From Metarhizium brunneum (lineage: Eukaryota; Ascomycota; Sordariomycetes; Hypocreales; Clavicipitaceae), in the NCBI RefSeq assembly GCF_013426205.1, contig NC_089428.1:1922001-1986000 (forward strand): a stretch of 64,000 nucleotides of DNA, written 5' to 3'. The notes under the pieces are model-generated. The model searched no databases. It saw only the letters and a program-made list of their open reading frames with translations, and was not told the origin of the DNA. Both the position numbers and the translations under genes were made by a program. Below, one piece after another: positions 10,119 through 22,511 of this stretch (within the stretch, counting starts at the first letter, position 1; each line of letters starts with the position of its first letter).

Positions 10119-11011
10119 GTTGACGGTGTTGGGATGTGCTGTGGGAATTGACGTGTTGACCATGTGGGTTTTGCAACTTGACCAGCCGGTTTGGTTGCGT
10201 TTTTATACTTGTCACTTGGCAGTGAAGACTCATTTCTTTGTATTGTTTTGATTTGGTCCGAGATCTTGGCGATGCCAAGACGTGGGGATCCGGCCAACTC
10301 CGTAAACTCTAGACAGACGATGCACGAATTAATCACGTTCCATGCCAAGCTTCTGCGGCAGGCAGCGTAAGCAGTTGAACGACCAGTCATGATAGGCCTC
10401 ATCTGCGTCAAGTGGGCTCGCATGCTGCTATTGTGAGTCACCCACCCCTTCGACTAGCCTCTTTCTCATATTGAGTCACTGGTGGCGGACTCGAATAGGA
10501 AGCTCATGCGACGCTGTTTATCGAAAAGCCAAAAGGTTCAGCTACCCCGGAACGCAATTTTCCCGCTCATTTAGAAGAGTATGGATCCGCTGTCTGTGGA
10601 GGAAATTAAGCGTCGCTTACTCTAAGCTGTCTCAAGAGTCGTAGTGTGATACTTTCACTGTTGCCCTTGCGAGCAAGCCGTTTGTTAGGTAGCATAGCAG
10701 CTGAAAATTGAAGCGAATGCGACGAAATAATTGACAACTATCTACACCATTCCCAAAAAAACTAAAGCCAAGAAAGAAACAGAGCGAGGGACAAGAAAAG
10801 AAGAGCCCGACGAGCCCTTGAGCTCCTAAACACCACCGGGCCAAGGTCCTCACACGCATCGCTCTCCCCAAATTTTCGTTCTACCAACATACTGGGTTCA
10901 TGGCAATACAATATAACATGAGCCAATCTTCTATTGTGTAACACAACGTGCATAACCTGCCAAGACTATCCCGATAAGAGAGGCATAGAAGTCCGCGATG
11001 GTAAGATTCCA
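10119..11011. other. Intergenic, no clear gene
   Basis: Between the Rei1-like start and the metalloprotease stop. A minus-strand open stretch at about 10,280-10,441 could be a lost or unrecognised upstream exon of the Rei1-like gene. The remainder shows only short overlapping frames. Confidence 0.5.
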
Positions 11012-12073
11012 TTAAAGTCCGCGCTCCTTCCGCGCAAATTTTCTCATTTCTGCAATCTGCTCGGACGTGAATTCTGTCAAGCATGCGCTGCATCTTGTGT
11101 TAGCTACTCCAAACAAAAGCAAAAACAGTACAATTACAGAATAGATCTTACTCGGCACCATAGCTCATATAGTTTGAGTCACATCGAGCGCCGCACGGCC
11201 TATCCCGTTGTGTCAGCACCCCTACAGTTTTGGGTAAGTAGTGTAGGTAAACTTACTCATTGCTCAAACCAGTCGCGTTTCGCCAATTTGGTTCACAGTC
11301 TCCTGGATCGGTAAGGTCGGTATGCCAAAGCCCGAACCAGTGGCCAACCTCGTGAACAACTGTCACGCCCAGATTCCACACAGGATGGGGCCCTCCAGGA
11401 ACGGTATTAGCATTTACGACGCAGCCATCTGATTTATCATCGTCGTCGTCAAGATCATAGCCCCGGAGGGTCACTGTACTCCCACCAATTGTCTCATCGT
11501 CATCGCAGAAGAAGATGTTAAGCTCCGAGAAATTACCTCGGTGGAGGCTCTTTGCTAGTGGGCGTCGCAAGAAAATATCCCTTGCCAGCATGCCTCCTTT
11601 GGTCCAGTCTGCACTTGAAAGCGTAAACGAGATATTTGCCGGCTTGAAACTCTCGTTGAGGAAATCTAATTGCTTATCCAGAGCAGTACGCTACACGATG
11701 TAAGCAAGGGGCGAATTCTGCTGTAACTGAGAGGCGGTGTATTACTTACATCGATGAGGAATTCACTTTCATTATTTTGTGGTTTTCCCACAACATGCAT
11801 ATGCACGCCGACGTTGATAACTCGTCCGTCGTCAACGGGTTCCGGAGGCCATAGTTGTTGTATAAGCTTTTCTATTTTGGGATCAAACTCCAATATAGTC
11901 TCCTGGGAGGTGGTGTCAGCCCGACGGACGGTATCCTGTACCGTGTTGAGCTCTTGGCCGGGTTGCCAGTCACAGAATTCTTCAACTCGATTGGGGGCAG
12001 CGGCCGTAGTGGCCGATAGAACCGCCAGGGATAGAGCCAAAACATTGGCTGATAACGCTGAGACGAGATGCAT
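11012..12073 (-). CDS. Secreted M43 (pappalysin/MEP1-like) zinc metalloprotease
   Basis: Four exons, join(11012..11087,11152..11199,11257..11690,11750..12073) on the complement, give 293 aa. The first ~25 residues are a signal peptide with a leucine/alanine/serine-rich core. The metzincin zinc site HEVGHWFGLWH falls at residues 221-231 (H221, H225 and H231 bind zinc; E222 is catalytic). The Met-turn is in exon 3 (YMSYGAD), followed by a C-terminal CLTEFT..Q..EMRKFA segment typical of the family's end. The last two exons are small (48 and 76 nt) and were found because the frame otherwise stops right after the zinc site. An aspartate run follows the GGSTV segment. Extracellular fungal M43 enzymes are used in nutrition and host-protein degradation. 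Neighbours give no further clue. Confidence 0.88.
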
Positions 12074-12296
12074 TTCGGGTTGAGATGGCAGTGAGACTTT
12101 CTGCGGGATAAAGGATTCGATATATGTGGACTGCGTTAATGTAGAAGCAATGATTTAAAGGTGTGTATGAGTTTGTAGCTGGAAAGCAAAAAGGTAGGCA
12201 GCAAGAACGTCTATTATATACAAGCCGCTCAAGTCTTGGGCACGTGAAAATTTTCCAATAGTGTCACCAGTCTCCCAATAAAAGATGACGAGTCTA

Positions 12297-12325
12297 CTCT
12301 CCATAACTCTCCATAACTCTCCATA
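12297..12325. repeat. Three tandem copies of a 10-bp unit (tctccataac)
   Basis: The unit TCTCCATAAC occurs three times in direct succession, the last with a partial match. It lies in the upstream region of the metalloprotease gene. Confidence 0.8.
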
Positions 12326-13159
12326 CATGACAAGGAATCTGTGATTATGGCAGACCATAATGTGCAGGATTCTATAGAGTAACTACATACTCTTAACGTT
12401 GAATCCATGGCATTAGACCCTTCCGTTTGGTAGAGTATAGAGTTCAATCCACTACATACATTTTAGCCGTATACGGAGCGTGTTGGAAAACCACCAAATA
12501 TCATATATCTCATATCCCTATTCTTAGCTTGGATCTTGGCAACTTGAATCCAAGTCTCTTCGTAATACAAGATATAGGGGGTGCTAAGACACAAACGTAT
12601 ATAGCGTGGCCACGCCTATTAGCATGGGCTGATAGACACGTACCTAGAAGGCGCAAGGAGCCCGTTTATTAAGAGTTATATGCATAGAGATAACGTAGTT
12701 TGGTCAAATGCCTTATGAATACTATGCTAGAGCGTAGAACCGTACGGGTTCGGTACTATAATAATATAGAACATGATAGGCACCTCTATTACGGTCCCGG
12801 CACGGTGCCTGTACCGCAACAGGTCCCCAAAGAGCCTTCAAATGTTACTAATGGTCGATGTCCGGTCGGTTTTTAACAATCGATCCCCCTTGCCATATTA
12901 CACCTGGCTAAGCATCTAGGGTCCAATTGAATTGTAACCCTAACAAGGCTTGGCATGAACACAGAGATTCCCAATCTACATACAGACTGGAGTCTCAGGC
13001 AATACATGACTAAGGTAACCTTGAACCTGCTTACGTGGACAAGGCAGTGCTCGCGTCATGCTCCACCAAACTATCTTGGCTCTAATATCCGGCCGGCATG
13101 CCCGTTTCGCCGCTTCGGATATTACGCGGAAATAGCCCAATAACTTTAAATTTTAACGC

Positions 13160-13350
13160 CCGACAAAGGGTCCTCACCGATAAAGGACCTAAAGGTTATA
13201 CAAGCTGAGCACATGACTGGGCAAGAGTATTAAGCATAAATATTCCTTTTATGTATTTACTAATCTTATCCTTCCTCTAAGAAAACCAAGGACCCTTAAC
13301 ACCCTTTAAGATTATCTTTGAAATCGAGTCATTCACTCCAAGCCTTCCAT
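13160..13350 (+). repeat. Dispersed repeat, copy A
   Basis: Shares ordered blocks with 27,190-27,385 (same strand) and 17,865-18,030 (opposite strand): an AAAGGACCT block, a GAGCACATG block, a GGGCAAGAG-like block and a final ATTATCTTTGAA block, in the same order and spacing. Copies differ by many transitions. Solo LTR or MITE origin is possible; no coding content is seen. Confidence 0.6.
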
Positions 13351-14663
13351 GAAATCCTTGTCACATCGGACGCGCAGCGCGGCAAGCGGATAACCACCTT
13401 GCGCTGGTATGAGCTGACGTTCACCAGGGATGCCCTCAGCAACTGGAGTAGAGGTGCTGGGGATACCGAGACCCTGCATTAAATCTGTGAAATATATCCC
13501 TCGTCCAATTTCTCGCCCCACGGGGTGCTAGCCCCCAGTCCCGTCAACAAAGTGAAGGCAAAGAACAATTTCTCCATTCCATGTGATCAAGCGCTCCACA
13601 ATGTTTCATGGAAGCCATTTGGGTATTAGATGGAGAACTAGGGGGGGGGGTCAGAAAACGAAAGGGAAGCAAACCTTGCCCAAGGACCGGCAAGGCGGCT
13701 GTATATGTTATGACGACGACTTTCTAAGGTCCTTTGCGTTCTTGGGACAAATTTTGGTGTAGGCGGTGTATTACTTTTGGCATTAGACAACTTTGACGGT
13801 TCGCCTTGGCCGTTGGGCAAAATAGACATGGACCTTCATTTGCAGGGTTTGGGGCCAACAAAGAGCGAGGCAGTAATGAGGCGGGAGAACATTCGTTTTG
13901 TCTAGTTGGAAAATATCTGGTAACTAGTTGAACATACTGAATAAAGCTTGTGGCTTGTTTACTATTTTAAAGCTAAAGGTTGGTATCTTGTCATACTTGT
14001 CATTTCTCTTTTCTTTCTCCCTCTTGCCTCTTAGCAAGCTGGCCCAAGGGCAACAGTATTCTATTTCAACAACTATTGAACTTTTACGTAATGCCCCTCG
14101 TTTGGACGTCCAACTGAAAAGGTACAATCTATTGAGCGTGGAAAAGAACCTTACTATTGATTTAATAGGTCGTATTTACAGCAACTAGAATCAGCCTTAT
14201 CATGAGTCATGGTCTGGGGATCTGCGGCTGCAGCTTGACAAGGCACACAAAGGTCCACTATGAAGGCGCAGCGCTGATGGAGACATGGATGGAAATATCC
14301 CGAGCGATCACAGTTTGTCGCAGCACGGCGCCGCCCCTGTTTCTCACACACCAAGTCAATGGGCGGTGCAGCCGTGTTGCGTCACATTTGGTCCATAGAC
14401 TCACTTCACGGCTCGGAGCAAAATATTGCAACTTTGGGCTACAAGGACGCCAATCCATCGCGATTCGCTTCGTCTCTTCGTAAATTAGGAATAATTTCAG
14501 AAGTCGCCTCCCTGGTTCCAGCTCCATCCACCAGCCTTTCTGCCTCCCTGCACATCAGCCACTTATGACCAGAATTTATTTAGAAGCCCACAAACTCAGA
14601 ATTGTCTCTTGTGGTCGGTCTTAACATCTAATTGCAGGAGCCTATAAGTGGAAGTCGGTCCGA

Positions 14664-14697
14664 ACCCAATATGCCGAGGTATATCGGCATATTGGGT
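14664..14697. repeat. Perfect 14-bp inverted repeat with 6-nt loop
   Basis: Arms 14,664-14,677 (ACCCAATATGCCGA) and 14,684-14,697 are exact reverse complements around the loop GGTATA. It also contains CCG-N8-CGG, the spacing style of zinc-cluster dimers. It lies between gene remnants, so its role is unknown. Confidence 0.85.
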
Positions 14698-15017
14698 CCT
14701 GACGAAATCTGTTTTCTAGACCTCTTTCCCGGTGATCCATCGCAACCAAGGACCATGCCCGGAATATCTCTGTGAAATCTTCCAGTTATATACGATATCT
14801 CCAAGCTCTGGTTACGTGGGGACGTGCGAGTCCGGGGGCGTAAGAGATACGTGGCCTGCACCGGCGAAATCACAGCATCGTGGAACTGCTGCCTAAACTA
14901 TGCCACGCCAAAGTCCTTGCACCTATCCCGTCCCTGGATATAGAATTTACGTCTCGCTCCACCGCATATCCATGTGAGTCTCCCGTGGCCCGGTATACCA
15001 GACATTAATTCGTGTTT

Positions 15018-16165
15018 TTAGCGCCGTCTCATATTTTTCAAGCAGAGACTGAATTTTCGCCCGTCTGTTGAATCTCCACCAAAGACATTTTGATGCAAAA
15101 ATAGATTAGTATAATGACAAGGGCGAAGATGGTTCTGTTGGGAATGAGATGCTTGAAGTCGTCCATGGGTGGCTCCTTCGGCCTGGTTGCTGAGGTGCAA
15201 ATGTACGAAGCATGCGGGTGACGCGAGAGCATCTCCCTTCCACTTTGACCGTTCTCAATCAGAATCTTTATTTGGTGTTGGTCCCAATAATCGCCAAGCC
15301 AGGGACTGCCGCTCAGGTGCAAGACTGACCAGGCTATTGAGGCGGCGATGCCGTATCTCTGTTTCGCGGACGTGGAAAAACACGAGCATCGTTGCCGCAC
15401 TGACTGTTGATGAGATGAAAGCAGAGACTTCAGGGGAACTGCGCTGATGACCTTTGTTGAGTTCGTTTGGTCGTGGCCAAGGGCGAATCGTCGATGCCCG
15501 TCTTCTTCTGAGGCTTTGACGATGCCTGACGGAGCCCAGTCACGACAGCCCACACAGCCCACACAGATCACATCACAACGACTCACTATTTAGTTACTCA
15601 TCATGGAAGGAGAAACAGTCAATTCTCTGGATAATGTCGGCGAAATTGGCGGTGGTGATGGTGTCCGGATATGTGAACGGAACTCAAAACGTGCTTTCTT
15701 AGGTTTGAGATAAGAGGCTGGGGAGGGAGCATTAGCCGAAGAGATTGATGGCGTTAGTACCTTCTGAATTAAGCTAGGTACCTCATCCCGAGTATCCAAA
15801 GTAACTTGAATGTTTTGCCATAATCCAGACAATTGAGGGCGAGGATTTGTCTCATAAGAGATGCCACTTTAAAACGTTGGGCTGCATCCGATTCCAACCC
15901 TTGCCAGTCGAGACCAATGGCGGCCTGGTGAGGCTCAGAACAGGTAGAACAGAATCCAGACTGAAGCGCTCCATAAGAGAGTAGATACATTGACGAATGA
16001 AGTTGCACCACTGACTGTTGAAGCGACGCTGGAGGTCTTGAACTTTGTGACTGTCATCTTCAGCAGGCACTTCAGCTTTGCCAAGGACCCTTTCTCAAAT
16101 CTCGATTCAAGTACCTGAGCTCCTCGACCACTTTGTTACTCTCTTTTGTGCTAAAGCTATGTTAG
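15018..16165 (-). pseudogene. Decayed DUF7580 (HeLo-associated/prion-inhibition type) gene
   Basis: Fragments of one protein family appear in order on the minus strand but in different frames: STKESNKVVEELRYLNRDLR and VPAEDDSHKVQDLQRRFN near 16,080-16,160, a C-x-C-x-x-PH segment (CSTCSEPH) near 15,930, IAWSVLHLSGSPWLGDYW near 15,310, and NRTIFALVIILI near 15,110. These match the shape of the fungal DUF7580 domain: an N-terminal helix region, a Cys-PH motif, a SxLxLxxTPWL motif and a LFALGIxLIE-like motif. The frame changes and stops are not explained by clean splice sites, so I call it broken. Intact relatives often carry an N-terminal HeLo cell-death domain, which I do not find here. Confidence 0.6.
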
Positions 16166-17864
16166 ACTCGATGCCATTCCCATTGAGCCTTAGTCGGCAG
16201 GGCGTTCGTCTAATAGTATATTCGCTGGTTAGATGAGGTTCAATTCTGCGGCAATTCCATGCATCGGAGCCTGTGCATATCCGTTGAAGTCAATGTCTAG
16301 GTCCTCAATCGGCGTGCTGAACGATAAAGATCAACTGGTGAGAGGTGTCTGGGAACTTGGTACAGAAACAGTCCTGCAACTCTTGTCTTTATGGCTCAGT
16401 ACCGAGTCCCAGGTTGGAGAGAGTTAACCTCAATTTTCGGTTTTACAAAAACAGGCTAATCCGGAGAGTCCCTATAGAGGTTATATAGTTTTGAAAGACC
16501 TCCAAAGGCTCTGCATATTTCTCAAGAGCCCAGATCACGACGGTATGCCGCCCAGAACGAGGCCAGCGGCTTCAGCCATGGTTATTGTATATCAGTGCCT
16601 AGAATGATGGTGAGCTGGAGTCAGCTGGACATCCACAAAGCTATTACAATGGTGATATGCAACTTAACGTATATCCGAGTACTCCACTTGCCTAGTAGGT
16701 ATCTGATGTATGCAGCACCAGCCGCTTCACTGGTGCAAGATAGATCTCGACAGAGGATCTGTCGTCAAAGAGCGAATTGTTTGAGTGTGTCGCGGTCCGA
16801 TCTCCTATGACTTCAGTTGCACGTTTGATCTGATTCGATCCGCCATGCAGTGCTTGGTAATACATGGTCTTCATTGGCTCGGATATTGTCCGTGCTGCGA
16901 GTCGAATTCCCTCATCGAGATCTGTTACAAGAGCAGGGCAGCTGGGCCTAGAACACAGTGTTAAATTTAAACTATAATGATCGACTTTAGGGTGTCAAAG
17001 GTGCTTGATTTTTCATGAGGCGATGTCAAATACCAAAATAACAGAATGCCAAAGATTCGTCTGCTTGTCCAGCTTATACCGGAGCAGATCCGTTCACTCT
17101 TTGACTTTTCTGCATTACGCCGTCGCCAAAAGATTACAGACAAGCATATCATCTCCATTGATTCAAAACGCACGTATCCGCGCCAGGCAACTCGGACACC
17201 CTGCCACTAAGCACCTGTCTTAGCAGCGCCGACGAAAGCCATGTGACGGAAATGGTATTCCAAGACCCTGATGCCAACGAAGGAGCTGTCTTAGGGGTAG
17301 GCAATGCGGACGAGAATAACTAGAAATTCATTGAGTCAAGCAGGCGATAAGTGGAGGTCCTTGAGGCAATAATCGGGGGCTCGAGAGGTCCGAGAGGCCC
17401 GGGGGTCGTGGTGTTTACTTTTTCTTAGGTTTCGAGTAAGGGCTAGGACGAGGGTCATTATAGGAGTCCTCAAGGGCTCCAACAGGGTATAAGAAGGCTC
17501 AATGTCCCGGGTTTTGAGGGCGTTTATTTTAGACTATCAGATGCCGAAAATATCATCGTTTTACACCATCAATATGCCTCATTGCACTGCCTTGAATTAC
17601 TGTTGATAACTCAACAGGGACAAGTATTTGATTACCCTTCATGAGGGTAGCTAGTAAATGTGATCACATACTTTCCCCGTCTCACGTAGAGTGAACGAAA
17701 ATAAAGATACGGGCAAGGTATGTACAAATAGCATCAACGTAAATGACGTATGTGGCATTACCGTCTTTGACCAATATCCCGCCCAATAGAAACGACTTGA
17801 CAGACGCTAAGCAGCAAATATGACAAGGGCTTGATACAAGGGCTCGGCGCGTAATGAATCCATT
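16166..17864. other. Intergenic with tRNA-like trace and repeat fragment
   Basis: No supportable gene. At 16,187-16,255 there is a sequence with a degenerate tRNA box A-like block and a GGTTCAATTC box B. At 16,975-17,015 there is a partial match to the dispersed repeat (reverse orientation). The rest is unassigned and may include further debris of the neighbouring NLR-type genes. Confidence 0.4.
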
Positions 17865-18030
17865 CAGAGATAAACTTTTAGGATATCAAACGTCCTTGAT
17901 TTTCTAAAGGAACGTAGGGACGGGTGACCACTATATACATGAAGGGAAAATTTATGCCTAAGGTTTCCACTGGGTCATGTGCTCAGTCTGTCACCTTGAG
18001 GTCCTTTGTTGGCGATGCTTCTTTGGGCTT
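17865..18030 (-). repeat. Dispersed repeat, copy B (reverse orientation)
   Basis: The reverse complement carries the same ordered blocks as copies A and C: CAAAGGACCTC, CTGAGCACATGAC, the CTTCATG..TATATAGTGGTCAC block shared with copy C, and the TTTATCTCTGAA end. Confidence 0.6.
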
Positions 18031-18223
18031 TGTTGTTGGTCCCTAAGCGTGTCCCAGTTCAGATCTCTTTGTCCATACAGAGCGAGGCGAGTCTCGACCT
18101 TTCCAGACATCTGGAACTTCAGCCTCTCTTGCCAGCAAGCTATACTGCGAAAAATAAAAAACCCAAATTATATTCCGGAAAAAAAACCTAACAATGAATA
18201 GCTAGAACGAGAAGAAACAGCCA

Positions 18224-21200
18224 GTGATACAGCATGGGCAGACACAGCTTCAAGCGACATATAATCCAGGTCAGAGCAACTGGCTGGAAATGTCTCCGGA
18301 ACCCATGTCGCTATCAGCTGCCGGTACTCAGACATTAGGAGAAACACTCTGGGACGAGGCCTACGATCTTCTCCGGGCGAGAAATTCCAGACTCGTGACT
18401 TGGTACGAGACGATCCTTACTCCAGAATTAGAGAGCACTGCTGCAAATCTGCCGTCCCAGAACGCATCGTCTGACACATTTCGGAACCTGATCGATCAAC
18501 GAGACTGGGAGACCAGGTGGGGCAAAATGAAGCATCTTCTCGGTCTCTAGTTTCGGGGGAACGGTGTTTTCCTCTTTAATATCATTAGGGCTACGGCTTC
18601 GATGACGCCGGCAGAGGCAGTGCTTGCCTGGGTAGCTGCGAGCTATGCAGCATCGAAGGTATGAGAAGTCCCGGCAAATCATGGCACCCATGATCCGTTT
18701 GCTAATAGAGAAGCAGATCGTTTTTCATCCAACCAAAGAAAACGATGATGACTGTCGGGGCCTTACCTATATCATATCAAGGATGGAATGGTACTGCCGT
18801 CTGCCCAGAATGCTGAATGGGATATGGTAGCAAAAGGCGACTGAGTACCCACGGAGCTCAAGCAACGGATAATATCGCTCTACACAGCCATATTGTCTTA
18901 TATGATGACAATTGTGTGCTCTCACCGTCATGAATTAGCTTCAGGAAGCCCAGGGATATCTCTTACTGGCGCATGGCTCATTCTTGTGTACCAACCGGAC
19001 CTATGTACGCACCTGACTAGGAAGCTTGACTCAACTAGGCGTCGACACCTCAATGATCCTAATGACTTTTTAGCCTTGTCCGCGATTTTCTATGACATGA
19101 TAGAAGATGAAAGTCTAGCAATAACATACATAGTTGCTGATGCCCTTGATCAGTGTATGTCTTGGAACAGTCAGCCGGGGGTTGATGACTTTCAGTCCCC
19201 GACAGAAAGTCTTTAAAATTGTCTAAGAAGATTAAATGCCTCATTTCAAGTGACGGGCCAGAGCGCTTCAAGTCGACGTTTTTGAACATTGGCTGCCGGC
19301 ATGGTGACCTGAGCCAAGGCTTGCTTGGCATGGACGTCGCAATGCACGATTACATAGCAGCCAAAGTAAGGGATCTGGCCAGAACGAACAAGTACGACGA
19401 GGAGCTTGAGGAACAAGTTATCAGACAACTGCATTTGGCGTCTCAGGTTAACTACCTATGGGTAAGTATCGTCTGCGACGCCCTACGTTCCGAAGAGGCT
19501 TGGTATGCGGCCGATCTACTTCACGATGTCAAAGGGACAAGTGTCTTGGACGACAGCCTTTAAACCCGCATGATTAACATTTTAAAAAAGCTTCTGCGTC
19601 GTGAAGTGAATTGTCTCCTAGATCAGCCTGGGATTGTGCATGCGGTTTACTTCTCGGATGACGGAAGCAAACTTGCGGCGGCTATATCCCGGGCAGCAAG
19701 CATCTGGGATCTCGACTGTGAAATGTCTGCGTCCAGTACGTTCAAGAACTATGATATCGAGAATACAGCTACAAGTACAGTGAAGAGTGTGGTCTTCTGT
19801 AAAAACCGTAAACTACTAGCTACGGGCTCTACTGACTTCGAAGTCAAAGTCTGGGACGTGAGCTTCATCTGGGATGTGGAAATGTGGAAATGGAGGCGAA
19901 CGGTGGGAAGAAGGATACTAGTGAACTGGAAGCAACAAATGAGCATACGGAACCTGGAGAAGGAAAGCCTGTGAGTAACACCGAGAATTGATCGAACGGT
20001 AGAAGAGACTTGGATAGGATCGAACGCAGCCAGTCCCATCCCGGCACAGAGACTACCAAGCTGCGTGAACCACTACACAGACTGAAGGGTCACACAGGGG
20101 CAATCGACTCTCTCGTGTTCTCGTGCAAATTAAGGCATATCGCCTCCGGGTCTAAGGACAGCACAGTCCGAATCTGGGAGCTGAACACCGAGGAGCCCGA
20201 AGCACGTAAGCCTCCTGACGCAAGGCGAGGTGCCGTCAACTCCGTTGCCTTGGCTGCCTATAAAAACGGGTATCGCCTCGCTTCCTGCACAGAGAGGGAC
20301 GTTGACATCTGGGATTTCGGGACAGGAGAACATCTGCAAGTGATGAGATCACCTTGTCGAATACTGTGCGGCGGCCTCGCTGCCTCACCGAATGGAGCCT
20401 ACCTCGCCACTGGGTCATACGAGGGCACAGTAGATCTTTGGCACGCCCCTAGGAAGCGAATAGAACAGGAACCAGAGCCAGCGGGTTGGGTAGAGCCTAG
20501 GTCACCGATCAACAAGGCTCTAAGCCCCGACGGCCGAACATTGGCTGTATCTCAAGTTGGAGAAAATATATTACTCTGGGATATTGAGACGAACGAACTC
20601 GTGAATCCTCGCATATAATGGGCATAAAAAGAAGATATTGTCTGTTTCGTTCTCACCCAAGCATGGGGCGATGCTGCTCCCCTCTGGTGCTGACTGCAGC
20701 GTACGTGTCTGTGATGTCAAGACGGGGATGCGACTACGCAAATTCCTTGGCCACACGGACGGGTTCCGATTTCCCCCCTGGTCGCTGAATGGAGATTACG
20801 TAGCCTCCACTTCGGATGATGGTACCATTCGTGTCTGGAAGGTGGGAGACAGAGACGAGCAGAAACCTCAAATCCTCGAACAGGGTGATTGCTTTGCCAC
20901 GGGCGTCTCCTTTTCCCCCGGTGGGAAGTACATCGCGACGTGCGGCACCAACGGAAAGATCATGGTATGGGCACCACAACAAGATGAGAGTGGTTGGAAT
21001 CTGCAGCACACGTTCGAGGGCCACAGGGACTACGTGTTGAGCGTTCTCATCTCCCCGGACTCGAAGCAGATACTCTCATCGGGTGCGGATAAAACAATCC
21101 GAATCTGGGACATGGACAGTGGCGATGACGTAAACAAGGATTCTCCCATTAACACTAAGCTACGCATTTACAAGATGTGGCTTGATAAGCACTCGTCGAG

Positions 21201-21474
21201 CCACGTTATGACACCATACGGAGCCAAGTCGCCCGTCAGCGCTTCCTCGGGACCATCTCAACTTCCTTCATGGAGTCCGTACTGGATTTCGTACAACAAG
21301 GACGGAGATGAGGCGTGGGTCATATGGCGTGGCAAGAAGGTCATCTTTCTCCCTAAACAGTTCGGGCCTAGTGCTTGTGGTGTCTTTGGTCACAGAGTTG
21401 TAGTTTGCACAGATTTCGGACAAGTTGGTGTTTACGGATTTTCCGAGGCCGTGACGGCTGATACTCGATGCTAG
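18224..21474 (+). pseudogene. Decayed NACHT-WD40 NLR (NWD/HET-E-like STAND protein)
   Basis: In order on the plus strand: a NACHT-NTPase N-terminal domain (LWDEAYDLLRARNSRLVTWYE, 18,350-18,410); a helical region (TYIISRMEWY, near 18,765); an ALSAIFYDMIED...YIVADALDQC segment (19,070-19,155) corresponding to the post-Walker part of NACHT; a KKYDEEL-like winged-helix region (19,390-19,560); then at least seven WD40-like repeats (19,600-21,150), such as IASGSKDSTVRIWEL, YLATGSYEGTVDLW, YVASTSDDGTIRVWKV and ILSSGADKTIRIWDM. Stops and frame changes break the series at about 18,548, 18,828, 19,214, 19,561, 19,972, 20,616 and elsewhere, and no intact Walker A motif is present. The family senses non-self or triggers heterokaryon-incompatibility death; this copy is dead or heavily eroded. 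Confidence 0.8.
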
Positions 21475-22511
21475 AAGCCTCCCACTCCAGCCGTATCAAC
21501 GTCGGAGTTTCTGCTCCCTCTGGCTGCCTTTACTTTTCAGAGCATTTGACAGAGCGAGCCGAAGTGGCGGGACCTCGTGGTCTTGTGATTGATCGGAACG
21601 CTGCGGAACCGAGCACGGAATGTATGAGGCTCGCAGTCAGCACTTTACAACCAGAGTTGATGGTACTGCGATTAATATCAATGGTGAAGGAAGGTACTTG
21701 GTGACTGATAGCAGTCTTTGGTATCGAAGGTTCTTGGTTTTCCTCAAGCCCTAGATAACTAAAAAGCTTTACGTATACGAGAAATCGATGAGAGTCTAAT
21801 ACCCTAGGTCTCGTGATCCTAACTTGTGTGGCTGTTTGACACTTGGCATCATTGGCATTTGTGAAGCGCAACGCATCTGCTATCAACCTAGAAATGTGTA
21901 ATAAACTGGTGCTACCTGCTGCTGCAAGTACGCATCGCTGAATGTAATCGTAAACTCAAGGAGAGAAAAGGGAAAGGCCCTCTCCGTCCATTTTTCTCGT
22001 ATAGTTAGGTTTTATTCTACCTTTGAAGCGCATTTAAAGCGGGTTTAGTGCTGACCCAACATTGAAAGGCAATCACCACAGACATGAGCTCTAGGCTCGA
22101 GTCCATAATAATATGCACTGTCTTTTAAACATGGGTAGTTGACAGACTTTATGGTGGCTTGCTCTCATCCCGGCTTGCCACCGTGGCCGACCACATACCG
22201 TGCCAGTTATGTGTACCACCAAAGTATATCAAGAACTCAAATTCTCATCTTAATAATGTGGTCGGCCGTTCCGAGTCGAGGTTCTTTCACCATATTAACC
22301 GCTTCGAATTATCTGATCAATTACAATGTGGGAGCACCAGTCGACTCTCATAGGCTCCAAGTCCTCCCTTTACGAGCTGTATCGGCTCACATTCTAGAAA
22401 AGCTGACTTAATTTGCGTATAATATATAATAAGACTAACTCAGTTACGCATAAAGGCGTTATAATTTACATAAGTTGGTAGAGCTATGGCAGAAGACGAC
22501 TCATCGATAGA
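21475..22511. other. Intergenic, no clear gene
   Basis: About 1 kb downstream of the NLR remnant. A short open frame directly after the WD40 block (21,468-21,704) has no recognised motif and may be its decayed tail. The rest is AT-leaning and unassigned. Confidence 0.5.

Larger units (their letters stand above)
12074..15017. other. Gene-poor region with degraded repeats
   Basis: No supportable gene in about 2.9 kb. It contains a short tandem repeat near 12,297-12,325, low-GC stretches around 12.4-12.9 kb, one copy of the dispersed repeat at 13,160-13,350, a run of ten G at 13,641-13,650 and a strong hairpin at 14,664-14,697. Short open frames on both strands carry no recognised domain. Confidence 0.5.
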
